From contig NZ_FOAV01000001.1 of NCBI RefSeq assembly GCF_900109745.1, forward strand, positions 682,001 through 746,000: a stretch of DNA of 64,000 nucleotides. The letters are read 5' to 3'. Below the pieces are notes generated by a model that was given only the letters and a program-made list of their open reading frames with translations, ran no database searches and was not told the origin of the DNA. Positions 26,045 to 35,061 of this stretch are shown in pieces; the first letter of the stretch is position 1, and each line of letters begins with the position of its first letter. A program made the position numbers and the translations under genes. The stretch is from Roseateles sp. YR242. GTDB lineage: Bacteria > Pseudomonadota > Gammaproteobacteria > Burkholderiales > Burkholderiaceae_C.

Positions 26045-27343
26045 ATGACCACACGACAAGACTGCCTGGCACTGGATGCCGCCGACCCGCTCGCGCCGCT
26101 GCGACATCAGTTCAGCCTGCCCCCTGGCGTCATCTACCTGGACGGCAATTCCCTGGGCGCCATGCCCGCCGCGACCCCCGCGCGGGTACAGCAGGTGGTC
26201 GCGCAGGAGTGGGGCCATGACCTCATCAAGAGCTGGAACAGCGCGGGCTGGATCGACCTCCCCACCCGCATCGGGGACAAGGTCGCCCGCCTGATCGGCG
26301 CGGGCGCTGGAGAGGTCGTGGTGGCGGATTCCACCTCGCTCAACCTCTACAAGGTCCTCACGGCAGCCCTGCGAATTGCCAAGGCGGACGCGCCCCAGCG
26401 CACGGCCATCGTCTCCGAGCGCAGCAACTTCCCGACCGACCTCTACATTGCCCAAAGCCTGGCCGAGCAGCACGGCATGCGCCTGGTGCTGGTAGACAGT
26501 GCCGCAGAAATTCCGACCCTGCTCAATGCCGACCTGGCGGTCCTGATGCTCACCGAGGTCAACTACCGCACCGGTGCGTGGCACGACATGCGCGCCCTCA
26601 CCCGGGCCGCCCATGAAGCCGGTGCACTCACGGTCTGGGACCTGTGCCACTCCGCCGGGGCCGTGCCGGTGAACCTGACCGGCGCGGACGCGGACTTCGC
26701 CATCGGCTGCGGCTACAAATACCTCAATGGCGGCCCTGGCGCGCCTGCCTTCGTGTGGGCGCATCCACGCCATGCAGACCGCTTCTGGCAGCCTTTGTCC
26801 GGCTGGCTGGGCCATGCCTCGCCATTTGCGTTCACCACGGACTACCGCCCCGCACCCGGCATCCGCCGCTACGTCAGTGGCACACCCGCCATCATCTCGA
26901 CGGCCGCACTGGAATGCGGGGTGGACACCTTGCTGGCGGCAGAGCCGCTGGGCGGCATGCAGGCCTTGCGACGCAAGTCCGTAGCGCTGACCGAGCTGTT
27001 CGCCGATCTGGCCGAGGCGCGTTGTGGTGCCCTGGGCATCACGTTCGTCTCGCCGCGCGAGGCCGACCGGCGAGGCAGCCAGGTGTGCCTGGCCCTGACG
27101 CCGACGCTGGCACACGCCAGCTATGCAGTGGTGCAGGCGCTGATCGAGCGCGGCGTCATCGGGGACTTCCGTGCCGGGGACCCCAGCCGCCTGGACCAGG
27201 TGCCGCACATCCTGCGCTTCGGCTTCACCCCCTTGTACGTCGGCTTCACCGACGTCTGGGACGCCATCGAGCATCTGTACGACGTGCTGACGCGGGAAGA
27301 ATGGCGTGAAGCTCGTTTCAACCAGAAGGCGGCCGTGACATGA
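26045..27343 (+). CDS. kynU: Kynureninase
   Basis: A PLP enzyme that splits kynurenine into anthranilate and alanine. The 432-residue protein shows [13 protein letters not shown] near residue 30, [13 protein letters not shown] in the middle, and the PLP-Lys motif [14 protein letters not shown] around residue 225. The family start fits the ATG at 26045, although the upstream leader is pyrimidine-rich and has no Shine-Dalgarno sequence. The stop overlaps kynA by 4 bases, so the two are translationally coupled. Confidence 0.96.
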   Translation: MTTRQDCLALDAADPLAPLRHQFSLPPGVIYLDGNSLGAMPAATPARVQQVVAQEWGHDLIKSWNSAGWIDLPTRIGDKVARLIGAGAGEVVVADSTSLNLYKVLTAALRIAKADAPQRTAIVSERSNFPTDLYIAQSLAEQHGMRLVLVDSAAEIPTLLNADLAVLMLTEVNYRTGAWHDMRALTRAAHEAGALTVWDLCHSAGAVPVNLTGADADFAIGCGYKYLNGGPGAPAFVWAHPRHADRFWQPLSGWLGHASPFAFTTDYRPAPGIRRYVSGTPAIISTAALECGVDTLLAAEPLGGMQALRRKSVALTELFADLAEARCGALGITFVSPREADRRGSQVCLALTPTLAHASYAVVQALIERGVIGDFRAGDPSRLDQVPHILRFGFTPLYVGFTDVWDAIEHLYDVLTREEWREARFNQKAAVT

Positions 27344-28245
27344 GCTGCCCCCACCACCCGCCGACACCCGGGGGCGCTGCGGACGCCACGGGCGCCCCTG
27401 GCAGTCCTGGCACCACTGAGCGCATCGTGCAGGAGGAAGGCGCCCAGCTCGATTTCTCGCGCGACATGAGCTATGGCGACTACCTGCATCTCGACCAGGT
27501 GCTGAGCGCCCAGCATCCCCTGTCGCCCGACCACAACGAGATGCTCTTCATCATCCAGCACCAGACCTCGGAGCTGTGGATGAAGCTGATGCTGCACGAG
27601 CTGCAGGGCGCCGTGGCGCAGGTGGCCGCCGACCATCTGCCCGAGGCCTTCAAGATGCTGGCGCGCGTGTCGCGCATCATGGAGCAACTGGTGCATGCCT
27701 GGGACGTCCTGGCCACCATGACACCGCCGGAGTATTCAGCCATCCGGCCCTACCTCTCCAACAGCAGCGGCTTCCAGAGCGCCCAGTACCGCCGCATCGA
27801 ATTCATGCTCGGCAACAAGAATGCCGCCATGCTCAAGCCCCACGCGCACCGGGCGGACCTGTTGGCCGGCGTGCAGGCAGCGTATGAGGCGCCGTCGCTG
27901 TACGACGAGACGCTGCGCCTGATGCAGCGCCGTGGCATCACCGTGCCGGCTTCCCATCTGCAGCGGGACTGGACCCAGCCCTACGCAGCGGACGACGGCG
28001 TGAAGGCCGCCTGGCTGCAGGTCTACCGGGACCCCAAGGCCTGGTGGGATCTCTACCAGATGGGCGAAGAGCTGGTGGACCTGGAAGACGCCTTCCGGCT
28101 CTGGCGCTTCCGCCATGTGACCACGGTGGAACGGGTGATCGGCTTCAAGCGCGGCACCGGCGGCACGGGCGGCGTGAGTTACCTGCGCAAGATGCTGGAC
28201 GTGGTGCTCTTCCCTGAACTCTGGGCGCTCCGTACGGAATTGTGA
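27340..28245 (+). CDS. kynA: Tryptophan 2,3-dioxygenase
   Basis: A haem dioxygenase that opens the indole ring of L-tryptophan to give N-formylkynurenine, the first step of the pathway. Motifs: [40 protein letters not shown] and [17 protein letters not shown], with [20 protein letters not shown] near the C-terminus, all standard for KynA. It has 301 residues with about 45 Gly/Pro/Ala-rich residues before the core. It is the last gene of kynBUA, and the only one overlapping its neighbour. A 7-bp stem-loop (CCATGCC-AAAA-GGCATGG) lies just after the stop, without a T-run. Confidence 0.96.
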   Translation: MSCPHHPPTPGGAADATGAPGSPGTTERIVQEEGAQLDFSRDMSYGDYLHLDQVLSAQHPLSPDHNEMLFIIQHQTSELWMKLMLHELQGAVAQVAADHLPEAFKMLARVSRIMEQLVHAWDVLATMTPPEYSAIRPYLSNSSGFQSAQYRRIEFMLGNKNAAMLKPHAHRADLLAGVQAAYEAPSLYDETLRLMQRRGITVPASHLQRDWTQPYAADDGVKAAWLQVYRDPKAWWDLYQMGEELVDLEDAFRLWRFRHVTTVERVIGFKRGTGGTGGVSYLRKMLDVVLFPELWALRTEL

Positions 28246-28335
28246 GCGAAGGGTGAAGGCGCCATGCCAAAAGGCATGGTGGCGTATCCCCTCCTACAAT
28301 TGCCGGTCGTTGTTGCAGCTCACGAGGCTCACCCC

Positions 28336-30153
28336 ATGGATTCCCGCATTTCCCAGATCAAGCTGCGTCTTTCCCGTCTGCGGGATGCCCTGCGCGACGC
28401 CGATGCCCACGCCATCCTGGTGCCCTCCGCAGACCCCCATCTGTCGGAGTATTTGCCGGAACGCTGGCAAGGCCGCGAGTGGCTGTCCGGCTTCACCGGC
28501 TCCATGGCCACGCTGGTGGTGACGCGCGACGAGGCCGTGCTGTTCGCCGACAGCCGCTACTGGACGCAGGCCGAGCGTGAGCTCGACGGCAGCGGCATCT
28601 CGCTGTTCAAGATTCCCACGGGCGCAGCCACCCATCACGTGGGCTGGCTGGCCGAGAAACTTCAGCCGGGCCAGACCCTGGTAGTGGATGGCCAGGTGCT
28701 GGGCCTGGCCATGGCGCAGCTCCTGCGCGCCACACTCACGCCCCGCCAGATCAAGATCAACACCGGGCTGGACCTGCTGGAAAAGACCTGGGAAAACCGC
28801 CCCGGCCTGCCGGACGCACCGGTGTACGAACACGCCGCGCCCCAGGCCACCGTGAGCCGTGCGGACAAGCTCGCCCAGGTGCGCGAGGCCATGGCCCGCC
28901 ACGGCGCCTCCCATCACCTGATCTCCAGCGTGGACGACGTGGCCTGGCTGTTCAACCTCCGGGGTTCGGACGTCAGCTACAACCCGGTCTTTGTGGCCCA
29001 CGCGCTGCTGAGCGCCGACAGCGCCACGCTGTTCGTGCAGCCGGGAAAGATCGACGCCGCGTTGGCAGCCCGCCTGGCGGCCGACGGCGTGTTGGTGAAG
29101 CCCTATGCCGAGGCGCGTACCGCCCTGGCGCAACTGCCGGCCACCGCCGTCGTGCTGATCGACCCGCGCCGCGTGACCCTGGGTCTGCGTGAGTCGCTGC
29201 CTGCAGCCACCCGCGTGGTGGAGGCCATCAACCCGAGCACGCTCTTCAAGAGCCGCAAGAACGCCGCCGAAGCGCAGTACGTGCGTGAGGCCATGGCGCA
29301 GGACGGCGCCGCCATGTGCGCGTTCTACGCGTGGTTCGAAGGCGCCCTGGCCCGAGGCGAGAGCCTGGACGAGTTGAAGGTGGATGAGCGTCTAAGCGCC
29401 GAGCGCGCCAAGCGCCCTGGCTTTGTGGGCCTCTCGTTCTCCACCATCGCCGGCTTCAATGCCAACGGTGCCCTGCCCCACTACCGCGCCACGCCCGAGC
29501 ATTTCTCGGAGATCAAGGGCGACGGCCTGCTGCTGATCGACTCCGGCGGCCAGTACCTGGGCGGCACCACCGACATCACGCGCGTGTGGCCCATCGGCCA
29601 GGTGTCGGAGGCCCAGCGCCGCGACTACACGCTGGTGCTCAAAGGCACCATCGCCCTCTCCCGCACGGTGTTCCCGCGCGGCACGCTGAGCCCCATGCTG
29701 GACGCCATCGCGCGCGCGCCGCTGTGGGCCCACGGCCTGGACTATGGTCACGGTACCGGCCACGGTGTCGGTTACTTCATGAACGTGCATGAAGGTCCGC
29801 AAAGCATCTCCAAGGCCGTACCGGACGCCAACATGGCCATGGAACCCGGCATGATCACCTCCATCGAACCCGGCCTTTACCGGCCGAATCAATGGGGTGT
29901 GCGCATCGAAAACCTGGTGTTGAACGTCCAGCTGGACACGCCGGAAAACGGCCAGTTCGGCGACATGTTGGCCTTCGAGACGCTGACACTGTGCCCGATC
30001 GACACGCGTTGCATCACGGTGGCGCTGCTGTCGGACGAGGAACTGGGGTGGCTGAACCGTTATCACGCGGACGTTCGCAGCCGCCTGACCCCACTGGTGC
30101 AGGGCGAGGCGCTGGCCTGGCTCAACGCGCGGACCGAACCGCTGGCGCGCTGA
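28336..30153 (+). CDS. M24-family Xaa-Pro aminopeptidase, long form
   Basis: A 605-residue aminopeptidase P. It has two creatinase-like N-terminal domains (residues about 1-300) and a pita-bread catalytic domain with metal ligands in LLIDSGGQYLGGTTDITR (two Asp), GHGTGHGVGYFMNVHEG (His) and TSIEPGLYRP and the final Glu in VLNVQL-type segments. The three-domain build matches the eukaryote-like APP1 group rather than the shorter E. coli PepP. It removes N-terminal residues before proline. The start at 28336 fits; the preceding 24 codons in frame are upstream sequence. An intrinsic terminator follows. Confidence 0.92.
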   Translation: MDSRISQIKLRLSRLRDALRDADAHAILVPSADPHLSEYLPERWQGREWLSGFTGSMATLVVTRDEAVLFADSRYWTQAERELDGSGISLFKIPTGAATHHVGWLAEKLQPGQTLVVDGQVLGLAMAQLLRATLTPRQIKINTGLDLLEKTWENRPGLPDAPVYEHAAPQATVSRADKLAQVREAMARHGASHHLISSVDDVAWLFNLRGSDVSYNPVFVAHALLSADSATLFVQPGKIDAALAARLAADGVLVKPYAEARTALAQLPATAVVLIDPRRVTLGLRESLPAATRVVEAINPSTLFKSRKNAAEAQYVREAMAQDGAAMCAFYAWFEGALARGESLDELKVDERLSAERAKRPGFVGLSFSTIAGFNANGALPHYRATPEHFSEIKGDGLLLIDSGGQYLGGTTDITRVWPIGQVSEAQRRDYTLVLKGTIALSRTVFPRGTLSPMLDAIARAPLWAHGLDYGHGTGHGVGYFMNVHEGPQSISKAVPDANMAMEPGMITSIEPGLYRPNQWGVRIENLVLNVQLDTPENGQFGDMLAFETLTLCPIDTRCITVALLSDEELGWLNRYHADVRSRLTPLVQGEALAWLNARTEPLAR

Positions 30154-30212
30154 GCCGGCACGGGGCGCCGGTGCACACCGGCCTTCCCCGCCGTTGGCAC
30201 TTTTCTCCCGAC

Positions 30213-30240
30213 AAAAGCGTGGCTTGTGCCACGCTTTTTT
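30213..30240 (+). terminator. Intrinsic terminator after the Xaa-Pro aminopeptidase gene
   Basis: A perfect 11-bp stem AAAAGCGTGGC / GCCACGCTTTT around a TTGT loop (30213-30238), followed by further T residues. It lies 60 bases past the stop codon. Confidence 0.92.
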
Positions 30241-30396
30241 GTTGCCTGGCAGCTGGAAGGCTGCGCGCACGCCCACTAGACTGAAATCGAGAGCTTCAGA
30301 CGACGCCGCACCGGGCTTTCATCAGACCGACGTGATGGAAGATGTGTCGCGTGTTGCCATGGGCCGAGCACCGATCAATGATCCGAGGAGACAACC

Positions 30397-30654
30397 ATGG
30401 ACATCAGACTCTGGGACTCGTATCAGCAGTGGAGCGCACGCCGAACCCATCATCGGCAGGGCCTGCACGAATTCCCTGACGGCGCCCTGCATATCTCGCT
30501 GCTGCTCGCGGTGGTGGCGGTTGCCGTCCTGGCCGCGGTGGAACTGGCCAGCGTCGGCGCGGCCGCCTGGCGGCTGGAGACCGTGGTGATTCACGGCAAA
30601 TCGCAGCAACTGCCCCTGCCCAGCCAGCCGATGCCGCTTCAGCCTGCGCGCTGA
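30397..30654 (+). CDS. Small hypothetical membrane protein
   Basis: An 85-residue protein preceded by a strong GAGGAGA ribosome binding site 6-7 bases before the ATG. A single hydrophobic segment, ISLLLAVVAVAVLAAVELAS at residues about 33-52, should span the membrane, followed by a Gln/Pro-rich C-terminal tail (HGKSQQLPLPSQPMPLQPAR). I know no family for it. It is convergent with the LytTR regulator gene. The 243 bases upstream hold the aminopeptidase terminator and little else. Confidence 0.65.
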   Translation: MDIRLWDSYQQWSARRTHHRQGLHEFPDGALHISLLLAVVAVAVLAAVELASVGAAAWRLETVVIHGKSQQLPLPSQPMPLQPAR

Positions 30655-30763
30655 CAGCTGGCGGCCCCATGCGGTCGCACCGATGCTGGCGCACTGCTCC
30701 CGGCGCACGGCCCCACCGGGCCGCCACGGGCGCATTGGCCGGGCGCTGCCATGACATCTGCCA

Positions 30764-31603
30764 TCACATCTGCCGGAACAGGTGCAGGTAGCTGCGGCTG
30801 ACCGGCAGCACCTCGGGGCGGGCCTTCAAATGGAGGTCCGCCGTTTCGTTGGGTCCGCGGGTGACGTGGCTGATCGCATGCAGGTTCACCACCACCGACC
30901 GGTGAACCTGCACGAAGCGCTGGGGGTCCAGCCGTTCGATCAGCTCACGGATGGGTGTGCGGATCAGCGCTTCGCCGTCCATCGTGGCCACCAGCGTGTA
31001 TTTCTCATCGGAGCGCAGGAACAAGATCTCGTCGACCGGGATCAGCTTGAGCGTGCTGCCCACCGATGCCCGTATCCATTGCAGCGGGCCGGTGTCAGAG
31101 GCGAGGCCCCCCGCCTCCTGCGCAGCCGCCGGCGGTACGACCGGGCGCGCCATGCGGCGTGCGAGTTCCTCGATCACGGCCTCCAGGGCCACCGGCGCGG
31201 CCGCCGGTGAGGCGACAGACAGCCGGGCCTTCAGACGCTCCACGGTCTCGGCCAGGCGAAGGTCTTCCAGCGGCTTGACCAGATAGTCGATGGCACCGCG
31301 ATCAAAGGCCTGCAGCGCATAGTCCTGATAGGCCGTCACAAACACGATATGGGCCTGTCGCGCAATCTGGCGGGCCGCATCCATGCCGTTGAGACCCGGC
31401 ATGTGCACATCCAGGAAAACGATGTCCGGACGGTGCTGTTCGAACAACTCCACCGCCTCACGCCCATTGCGCGCCTGCGCCACCACGGTCAACGCGGGCC
31501 AGACATCCGCAAGGCTGCGTTGCAGGCAATCCCGCAGCAGCGGCTCGTCATCGGCAATCAGGGCGGTCGGGGCGGCAGCACTCATGGTGGTTGTCTTGTT
31601 CAA
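30764..31603 (-). CDS. LytTR-family response regulator
   Basis: A 279-residue response regulator. The receiver domain (residues about 13-130) has ADDEP at the acidic pocket, the phosphoacceptor Asp65 in IVFLDVHMPG and the conserved Lys in YLVKPLEDLR. The LytTR DNA-binding domain (about 180-279) has DEILFLRSDEKYTLV and FVQVHRSVVVNLHAI. It overlaps the upstream histidine kinase gene by 4 bases, forming a LytS/LytR-like (AlgR-like) pair. Target genes are unknown. Confidence 0.93.
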   Translation of the reverse strand: MNKTTTMSAAAPTALIADDEPLLRDCLQRSLADVWPALTVVAQARNGREAVELFEQHRPDIVFLDVHMPGLNGMDAARQIARQAHIVFVTAYQDYALQAFDRGAIDYLVKPLEDLRLAETVERLKARLSVASPAAAPVALEAVIEELARRMARPVVPPAAAQEAGGLASDTGPLQWIRASVGSTLKLIPVDEILFLRSDEKYTLVATMDGEALIRTPIRELIERLDPQRFVQVHRSVVVNLHAISHVTRGPNETADLHLKARPEVLPVSRSYLHLFRQM

Positions 31604-32700
31604 TGCGGTGTGAACCGGATGTCTGCCCTCAGGCCATGAGGCTGATTCTCGGTGAGCGTCAGCCCCGCCGAGAGCCCATAGAACAAGGTCAGGCGCTCAC
31701 GCAGGTTGCGCAAGCCGGTGCCGGCCCCCATGTCCTGCGTCATGCCCACGCCGGTGTCGCTGACCCACAGCCGGACCTGGCCGTCGAGCAGTTCGCCGCC
31801 CACGTCGATGCGGCCGCCATCCTCCCCGGGATCGATGCCATGGCGCACCGCGTTCTCCACCAGGGTCAACAACGCCATGGGCGGAAAACGCAGGCCGCTC
31901 AGCGCCGGCGACAGATCCACGCTGTAGCTCAACCGGTCGGGCATGCGCAGATGCATCAGCTCCAGATAGGCCTGCACCAGCGAGACTTCGTCCGCCAGCG
32001 TGGTGCTCTCCCCCTGCAGCCGCGGCATGGCGGCGCGCAGGTAGGCGATCAGGCTGCGCAGCACGGGAGCGGCCTGGGGGGACCCCGTTTCCACCAGCGC
32101 GCGGACATTGGCCAGCGTGTTGAACAGGAAGTGCGGTTCCACCTGGGCCTGTAGCAGCCGCAGCCGGGCATCCAGTGCCTGGCGTTCCAGCTCGCTTCGC
32201 TCCAGTTCGAAACTCAGGGCCTGGTTGCGCGCCTCCGCATCGCGCTGGCGATACAGCGCCCCCATGGCCAGCAAGGGCCCGACGACCAGACCGGAGCCGG
32301 CAATCCACATGAAACCCATCATCCGGGCTTCCGACTGCACCAGGCTGGCCAGGTCCCCGCCCACCGCCACCAGATACACCACCAGCGTGGCCACGGGCAC
32401 GGCAGCAGCCACCACCACCACCTGGAACAGCCAGCGTGCCCACCAGCGCGGCAGGCGCCGCGGCCACTGACCAGCTGCGGAAAATGCCAACAGCGCCAGC
32501 ATGCCCACGAACATGGTGCGCCCCAGGAGCACCGGGAAAGGGGTGATGAAGATGGGGTCGAGCACCAAGGCCGCCACGGTGGCCAGCGCCAGCGCCAGCA
32601 GCACCCGCTGTGGTGTCAGGTACGAGACAAAGCCCTGCCAGGGCTGCGCAACCGCGCGGGCAATGGGCGTTGGTGGGGACGCGTGGGGCGAAGAGGACAT
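31600..32700 (-). CDS. LytS/YpdA-type sensor histidine kinase
   Basis: A 366-residue membrane kinase. The N-terminal half has about four hydrophobic segments (for example VLLALALATVAALVLDPIFI and FQVVVVAAAVPVATLVVYLV), then a short coiled region, then the His_kinase block VEPHFLFNTLANVRALVETG with the phosphorylated His. The ATPase domain shows LLTLVENAVRHGID (N-box) and WVSDTGVGM (G-box). The start at 32700 is chosen because upstream in-frame codons are Arg/Pro-rich and unlike the family. It is co-transcribed with the LytTR regulator. Confidence 0.92.
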   Translation of the reverse strand: MSSSPHASPPTPIARAVAQPWQGFVSYLTPQRVLLALALATVAALVLDPIFITPFPVLLGRTMFVGMLALLAFSAAGQWPRRLPRWWARWLFQVVVVAAAVPVATLVVYLVAVGGDLASLVQSEARMMGFMWIAGSGLVVGPLLAMGALYRQRDAEARNQALSFELERSELERQALDARLRLLQAQVEPHFLFNTLANVRALVETGSPQAAPVLRSLIAYLRAAMPRLQGESTTLADEVSLVQAYLELMHLRMPDRLSYSVDLSPALSGLRFPPMALLTLVENAVRHGIDPGEDGGRIDVGGELLDGQVRLWVSDTGVGMTQDMGAGTGLRNLRERLTLFYGLSAGLTLTENQPHGLRADIRFTPH

Positions 32701-32970
32701 GCCCGCACGATAACGGCGGGGCGGCGGCCCACCAAGGGTGGGTGCGCGGTCAGGCGACGAAAGACGGTCTGGGCCGCTTGAGCGACGTGCGGCTACGCGG
32801 CAATCGCACGGGGGCATGGCTGTCTGGGGAGCACTGCGGCAGACGGGGTTTGGCGCCGGGGCGGTCTCCCGCCGCGCCACGGGGCCGGGCGGTGCCGACC
32901 AGGCGGGTTTGGCCGATGGCGTAGATCGTCCGCCGAATGCGTGGCGCCGAGGTGCTGCACATGGCGGACC

Positions 32971-33219
32971 TCAGGCTCGCATGCCGATGCTGCACATGAC
33001 GGCTTCCTTGCCGGCATTGATGGCAAACCGCAGCGCCTCGGCCGGGGTGGCCCAGCCATAACCACCCGCCAGGTTTTCATCCCGGTAGGCCTCGCGCTTG
33101 TCCGGGGCCCGGTCCTGGCGCATGACCACTACGGCCGCCACGTAACCGAACTGGCGTGGGCGCTCGATGGCGCCGGCATAGATGCGGTAGTCCCCCGTAT
33201 CGACTTCAGCGAAATGCAT
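32971..33219 (-). CDS. Small hypothetical protein
   Basis: An 81-residue protein starting MHFAEVDTGDYRIYAGAIER at 33219, directly after a strong AGGAGA ribosome binding site. The open frame runs further up, but the extra 30 codons have Ser/Arg-rich composition. The middle has QFGYVAAVVVMRQDRAPDK and the end WATPAEALRFAINAGKEAVM. It is compact, soluble and not recognised. The gap of 270 bases to the histidine kinase start (32701-32970) shows nothing I can name. Confidence 0.65.
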   Translation of the reverse strand: MHFAEVDTGDYRIYAGAIERPRQFGYVAAVVVMRQDRAPDKREAYRDENLAGGYGWATPAEALRFAINAGKEAVMCSIGMRA

Positions 33220-33404
33220 GTCCGTCTCCTGCGCGGCCTGGCGACCACGATGGCGAGACTGTGCGCGTGAAGCGGAGGATGGGCTACCCACCTGAGGTGG
33301 GCCCTCCAAAGGGGGTGATGCGGGGGGGTGGGCTGGGGGTGGACGGCGGACAGTGCAGACGAACTGTCGCCCATTCAGAAACGCGGCGACACAGGGCGGG
33401 CAGC

Positions 33405-34001
33405 TCAGTCGTCGCCGCCCTGGGCAACGGCGGCGTATTCGCGCAATTCCTGGTTCACCCGGGCCGGCACCGGCGGCGCGGCCGGGCGTTCCATGCCTTC
33501 AGGGAACTGTTCCAGGTCATACGCCTGCTGTTCTGCCGCCGAGATCACACCGTCTTCATTGCCATCAGCGGGGGCGTAGATCAGGTTGGGCACCAGGGAG
33601 AGCGTGCTTTCGCTGGTCTCGGCCGCAGTCGTATCAGTCGCATCAGCCGGTGCTGTCGATGCGGTGCTGGCCGCAGACCCGACCGAGCCGGCAGCAGCAG
33701 GTGCGGCGGCCGATGGGGTAGCAGGCGCGGCCGCAGCGCGAACGGCAGCAGCAGCCGGTTGAGATGCTTGCGTCGCCTGGGCGGCCTGGGCAGGCTGCGC
33801 CGTCTGAGTGGCCAAAGCGCTTGGAGAAGCAGCAGCAGACGTGGAAGCGCGCGCGGCCAGCGAGGTGCCGGCGGCGGACAGGGTGACCACTGCGGACGCT
33901 TCAGGCGCGTCCGAGGGACTGACGGACTCCTGCTCGCGGCTGCGTAGCGGCGCAGCGCTTGAAGCGGAGCTGGTCGCGGTGGTTGCGAGAGCAGAGATCA
34001 T
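33405..34001 (-). CDS. Ala/Ser-rich protein with one EF-hand
   Basis: A 198-residue protein. Residues 1-135 are low-complexity, rich in Ala, Ser, Thr and Pro, probably disordered, with no signal peptide. Residues about 148-159 form a canonical EF-hand loop DGNEDGVISAAE (ligand positions 1, 3, 5, 9 and 12 filled by Asp, Asn, Asp, Ser, Glu), suggesting calcium binding. GGAGG sits 6 bases before the ATG. A sigma-28-like promoter lies about 90 bases upstream, so it may be expressed with late flagellar and chemotaxis genes. The function is unknown. Confidence 0.72.
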   Translation of the reverse strand: MISALATTATSSASSAAPLRSREQESVSPSDAPEASAVVTLSAAGTSLAARASTSAAASPSALATQTAQPAQAAQATQASQPAAAAVRAAAAPATPSAAAPAAAGSVGSAASTASTAPADATDTTAAETSESTLSLVPNLIYAPADGNEDGVISAAEQQAYDLEQFPEGMERPAAPPVPARVNQELREYAAVAQGGDD

Positions 34002-34094
34002 GATGAGCCTCCACGAAGGATTCCGCGGAAACGGTCAGCGGATACCGAGCGGGAAAACCTCCCCCGCCTACGTGCCTTTACGGGCATGTTCGGT

Positions 34095-34121
34095 TTTTCG
34101 GCACCAGTGGCCTGGACTTTA
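34095..34121 (-). promoter_or_regulatory. Sigma-28 (FliA)-like promoter upstream of the EF-hand gene
   Basis: On the minus strand TAAAGTCC (34121-34114), 11 bases, then GCCGAAAA (34102-34095). The consensus is TAAAGTTT-N11-GCCGATAA, so the spacing is exact, with 6 of 8 matches in the -35 and 7 of 8 in the -10. The predicted transcript start is near 34088, giving an 87-base leader. This is the main recognisable content of the 303-base gap 34002-34304. Confidence 0.55.
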
Positions 34122-34304
34122 GGGCGATTTTTAAAACAAACCAATTTTTTTGCGGTCCGGCCGATCAGCTCGGGATGGAGCCGGATTCAGACGCCAAAAA
34201 CAAAGGGTTTACCCTTAATTTCAACCGTCGTGGATGCATACGGCCGGCGCTCAGCACCGCTCTCGCAACGCGGCGATCTCAACACCGCAGTCACTCCACC
34301 GCCG

Positions 34305-34976
34305 TCACAGGACGGCGTAACGCCCCGGCTTGTGGTTCACCGCAATAAACAGGTTCATGACCACGGCCGCCAATACGGAGTACGCCACCCGGTCCGGTGA
34401 AATGACGGTCAGGGCCAGCAGCACAATGGCGCAATCCATCACCATCTGCACCTTGCCTGCCCGCCAGCCCTTCGCCTTTTGCAGATAGAGCGACACGATG
34501 GTGGCGCCACCCAGGCTGGCGCGGTGCCGGGCCAGGAACAGGCAGCCCGACCCCAGCAGCAGCCCGCCCAGCACTGCCGCGTAGGCGGGATGCAGGCGAT
34601 CGATGGCAAACAGCCGAGGCGAAAACTCCGTCAGCAGCGACAGGATCGCAATGGAGATGAAGGTCTTGAGGGTGAATTCCCGGCCCATTCGTGTCCAGGC
34701 GAACCAGTAGAACGGCAGATTGATCACGAAGAACAGTTTGCCCAGGCTGATGCCTGTGGCGTAGTGCAGCACAAAGGCCGCGCCAGCGGTGCCGCCCGTG
34801 AGCAGCCCGACCTGGGCAAACAGGATCAGCGCGAGCGACACGAACAGCGTGCCGGTAAAGATCGCCTGCGCATCCTCAAACGTGGAGTGGGAGCGGATGG
34901 TCAGGTCGCCCATCGTCGCCAGCGCCGGGGTGGTGGCGGTGGCGTCATGGGGGGTGGGTAGGGGTAGGTCACTCAT
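34305..34976 (-). CDS. YitT family membrane protein
   Basis: A 223-residue integral membrane protein with five to six hydrophobic segments. The YitT-type motifs are QVGLLTGGTAGAAFVLHYAT and RHRASLGGATIVSLYLQKAK, with FFVINLPFYWFAWTRMGREF between them. It lacks the C-terminal DUF2179 domain found in the Bacillus members. The family is suspected to transport small molecules, but no substrate is proven. It is followed by the EF-hand gene on the same strand, 303 bases on. Confidence 0.88.
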   Translation of the reverse strand: MSDLPLPTPHDATATTPALATMGDLTIRSHSTFEDAQAIFTGTLFVSLALILFAQVGLLTGGTAGAAFVLHYATGISLGKLFFVINLPFYWFAWTRMGREFTLKTFISIAILSLLTEFSPRLFAIDRLHPAYAAVLGGLLLGSGCLFLARHRASLGGATIVSLYLQKAKGWRAGKVQMVMDCAIVLLALTVISPDRVAYSVLAAVVMNLFIAVNHKPGRYAVL

Positions 34977-35061
34977 CCCGTAGACGAAGCAGAAAACGTG
35001 CCCGGGAGTATCGCGCTTGCGGCGCGCTTCAAGTCCCGTGCAAGCTCCGTTCAGGGCCCCT

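Noticed and set aside
28258-28285. Stem-loop after kynA as a terminator
   Set aside because: 7-bp stem CCATGCC-AAAA-GGCATGG has no T-run; it may be structure in a read-through transcript into the aminopeptidase gene.
34030-34090. Riboswitch-like GC-rich fold in the leader of the EF-hand gene
   Set aside because: No conserved core of a known riboswitch class could be matched; the region is better explained as the leader behind the sigma-28-like promoter.
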